From Lentisphaeria bacterium UBA1732 (GTDB lineage: Bacteria > Verrucomicrobiota > Lentisphaeria > Victivallales > UBA1829), in assembly GCA_002315855.1 (NCBI GenBank), contig DCIG01000040.1:95187-159186 (forward strand): a DNA stretch of 64,000 nucleotides, written 5' to 3'. Made by a program: the position numbers and the translations under genes. The notes below the pieces were generated by a model. It searched no databases. It had not been told where the DNA came from and saw nothing but the letters and a program-made list of their open reading frames with translations. Numbering within the stretch: the first letter of the stretch is position 1; the number at the start of each line of letters is the position of its first letter. This document shows positions 63,369 through 64,000 of the stretch, piece by piece.

Positions 63369-63402
63369 ACCGTATTAAATATAATACGGTTTTTTGTTTT
63401 TT
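63369..63402 (+). terminator. Orphan plus-strand terminator-like hairpin
   Basis: ACCGTATTA (63369-63377) pairs perfectly with TAATACGGT (63382-63390), loop of four bases, followed by TTTTTGTTTTTT. No plus-strand gene was found upstream of it, so it may end an antisense or small RNA. Confidence 0.5.
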
Positions 63403-63474
63403 CCAGTCTGATTCTTGATGAAACACAAGAAAAAACAGAAAACTTTTCAACCGTTTTCCGCAATCAGAGTTTCC

Positions 63475-63514
63475 GAAAAAAAGAAACGGGCAGCACGCTC
63501 CAGTACCGCCCGTG
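63475..63514 (-). terminator. Terminator after hpf
   Basis: On the minus strand ACGGGCGG (63513-63506) pairs with CTGCCCGT (63493-63486) with one mismatch, followed by TTCTTTTTTTC. It lies about 40 bp past the hpf stop. Confidence 0.75.
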
Positions 63515-63555
63515 AAAAACATGTGATATGTCAGGAAAACAACAAATCAGGGAAA

Positions 63556-63873
63556 TTATGCAGGAACTTCTGCGGGACGTTTGTGATCCTGCTTTTTGTC
63601 AAGATAACGGCGAAGCTGTGTGGCCGCCTTCAGAATCACATCGTCAACCGCTTTGAGAGGGTTGTCATACGCTGCACTGTCAGCGGAAACGGGACGTTCC
63701 TTGACCGCGACATCAATATGCGCAGAAATCAGGTTGCGTTGAAGATCGAGTACAATATTCACGCTGGAAATCTTCAGTCGAAACTCTTTGAACGCATTTT
63801 CTGCCGCTTCAGCTGCATACTGACGTACTTCGTTGTCGAGTTCGAAATGACGGACGCTTACAGTAATGTCCAT
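63556..63873 (-). CDS. hpf: Ribosome hibernation-promoting factor (HPF/RaiA family, short form)
   Basis: 105 residues, the short HPF length. The beta-alpha-beta-beta-beta-alpha fold is seen in VSVRHFELDNEVRQYAAEAAENAFKEF, VNIVLDLQRNLISAHIDVAV and DVILKAATQLRRYLDKKQDHKR. It binds the decoding region of the 30S subunit and stabilises idle ribosomes. The strong TAGGAGG site five bases before the ATG and a consensus promoter upstream suggest high expression. Single gene with its own terminator. Confidence 0.93.
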   Translation of the reverse strand: MDITVSVRHFELDNEVRQYAAEAAENAFKEFRLKISSVNIVLDLQRNLISAHIDVAVKERPVSADSAAYDNPLKAVDDVILKAATQLRRYLDKKQDHKRPAEVPA

Positions 63874-63950
63874 AAGTAACCTCCTACGTTCATTATTTGA
63901 GGCGGATTATCCGCGAATCGGAAATCCGCGTTTTCTCAGTCATTACCAGC

Positions 63951-63979
63951 AAAATACACTTTCAAAACGAGTTTGTCAA
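63951..63979 (-). promoter_or_regulatory. hpf promoter
   Basis: On the minus strand: -35 TTGACA (63979-63974), 17-base spacer, -10 TATTTT (63956-63951), about 80 bp before the hpf ATG. Confidence 0.75.
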
Positions 63980-64000
63980 GCGGGGGAAGTGAAAAAAGTC

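Larger units (their letters stand above)
63203..63555. other. Intergenic region between hpf and the TPR lipoprotein gene
   Basis: About 350 bp, no gene. Holds a plus-strand terminator-like hairpin at 63369-63402 and the hpf terminator at 63475-63514. The TPR promoter must lie in the first 150 bp but no strong boxes were found. Confidence 0.5.

Noticed and set aside
1..64000. CRISPR array, prophage or insertion sequence
   Set aside because: No regularly spaced repeats, phage structural genes, integrase or transposase were found; the Cas4-like protein at 51.5-52.5 kb is isolated.

Overview
The window looks like a chromosomal segment of a Gram-negative bacterium of the PVC superphylum, most likely a gut-type Lentisphaerota (Victivallis-like). 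This is inference from gene content: an LptD outer-membrane assembly protein, MlaA-like lipoprotein and ornithine-lipid genes show a Gram-negative envelope. A eukaryote-type Ser/Thr kinase, a C4-zinc-ribbon coiled-coil protein, a sulfatase-modifying-factor/M6 protease fusion and many secreted glycoside hydrolases fit that group. No plasmid, phage, insertion-sequence or CRISPR signature was found. Layout: 1-1.9 kb holds argJ (cut by the window edge) and argB. 1.9-4.9 kb (minus) holds a zinc-ribbon coiled-coil protein and a large SUMF/M6 secreted protein. 5.2-6.8 kb has panD converging on an aldo/keto reductase. 7.3-12.2 kb is a four-gene surface-polysaccharide operon (O-antigen ligase/polymerase-like, Wzx-like flippase, GT2, GT4) with ATGA overlaps. 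12.7-16 kb has an NhaC antiporter and a YgiQ radical SAM protein. 16.2-22.7 kb (minus) carries fabH, a TetR regulator with a clear operator in its own promoter, serS, an rpiB-glyA fusion and an orphan DNA-repair-type radical SAM protein. 23-24.3 kb is a two-gene DUF3990 (ADP-ribosyltransferase-like) plus XRE module with tandem operator-like repeats on its promoter. 24.5-28.2 kb (minus) has an MlaA-hydrolase fusion and a PurF paralogue without the glutaminase cysteine. 28.5-36.6 kb has an AGCS symporter, a tandem GH53 galactanase, a lipocalin, GH36 alpha-galactosidase and a GH43 enzyme. 36.7-44.5 kb (minus) holds lptD, lysA, mreB, ruvB, a GT2 and a polysaccharide deacetylase. A tRNA-Ser(TGA) follows at 45.3 kb, then a GH10 xylanase with a C-terminal Asp-box domain and a GH43-like lipoprotein (minus). 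49.4-63.9 kb is a long, tightly packed minus-strand run: hpf, TPR lipoprotein, dnaG, olsB, plsC-type acyltransferase, CobS-like membrane protein, ftsW, murG, Ser/Thr kinase, sppA, a degenerate Fe-S nuclease-fold protein and uvrB. Together the genes describe a saccharolytic organism. The GH53/GH36/GH43/GH10 set would attack pectic galactan, alpha-galactosides, arabinan/arabinoxylan and xylan, and the AGCS symporter gives Na+-coupled amino-acid uptake alongside. The minus-strand run couples replication priming, lipid synthesis and septal peptidoglycan synthesis. Between genes there is a dispersed family of palindromic elements: about 160-bp copies and roughly 43-bp mini copies sharing the ends GAGCTGATTTCAAA and TTTGAAATCAGCTC. 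There is also a separate 35-bp hairpin present in two inverted copies. The most interesting items are the DUF3990/XRE module, the palindromic repeat family, and several unusual fusions or active-site-less homologues (MlaA-hydrolase, SUMF-M6, RpiB-GlyA, PurF without its cysteine, Cas4/AddB-like protein without the nuclease residues).
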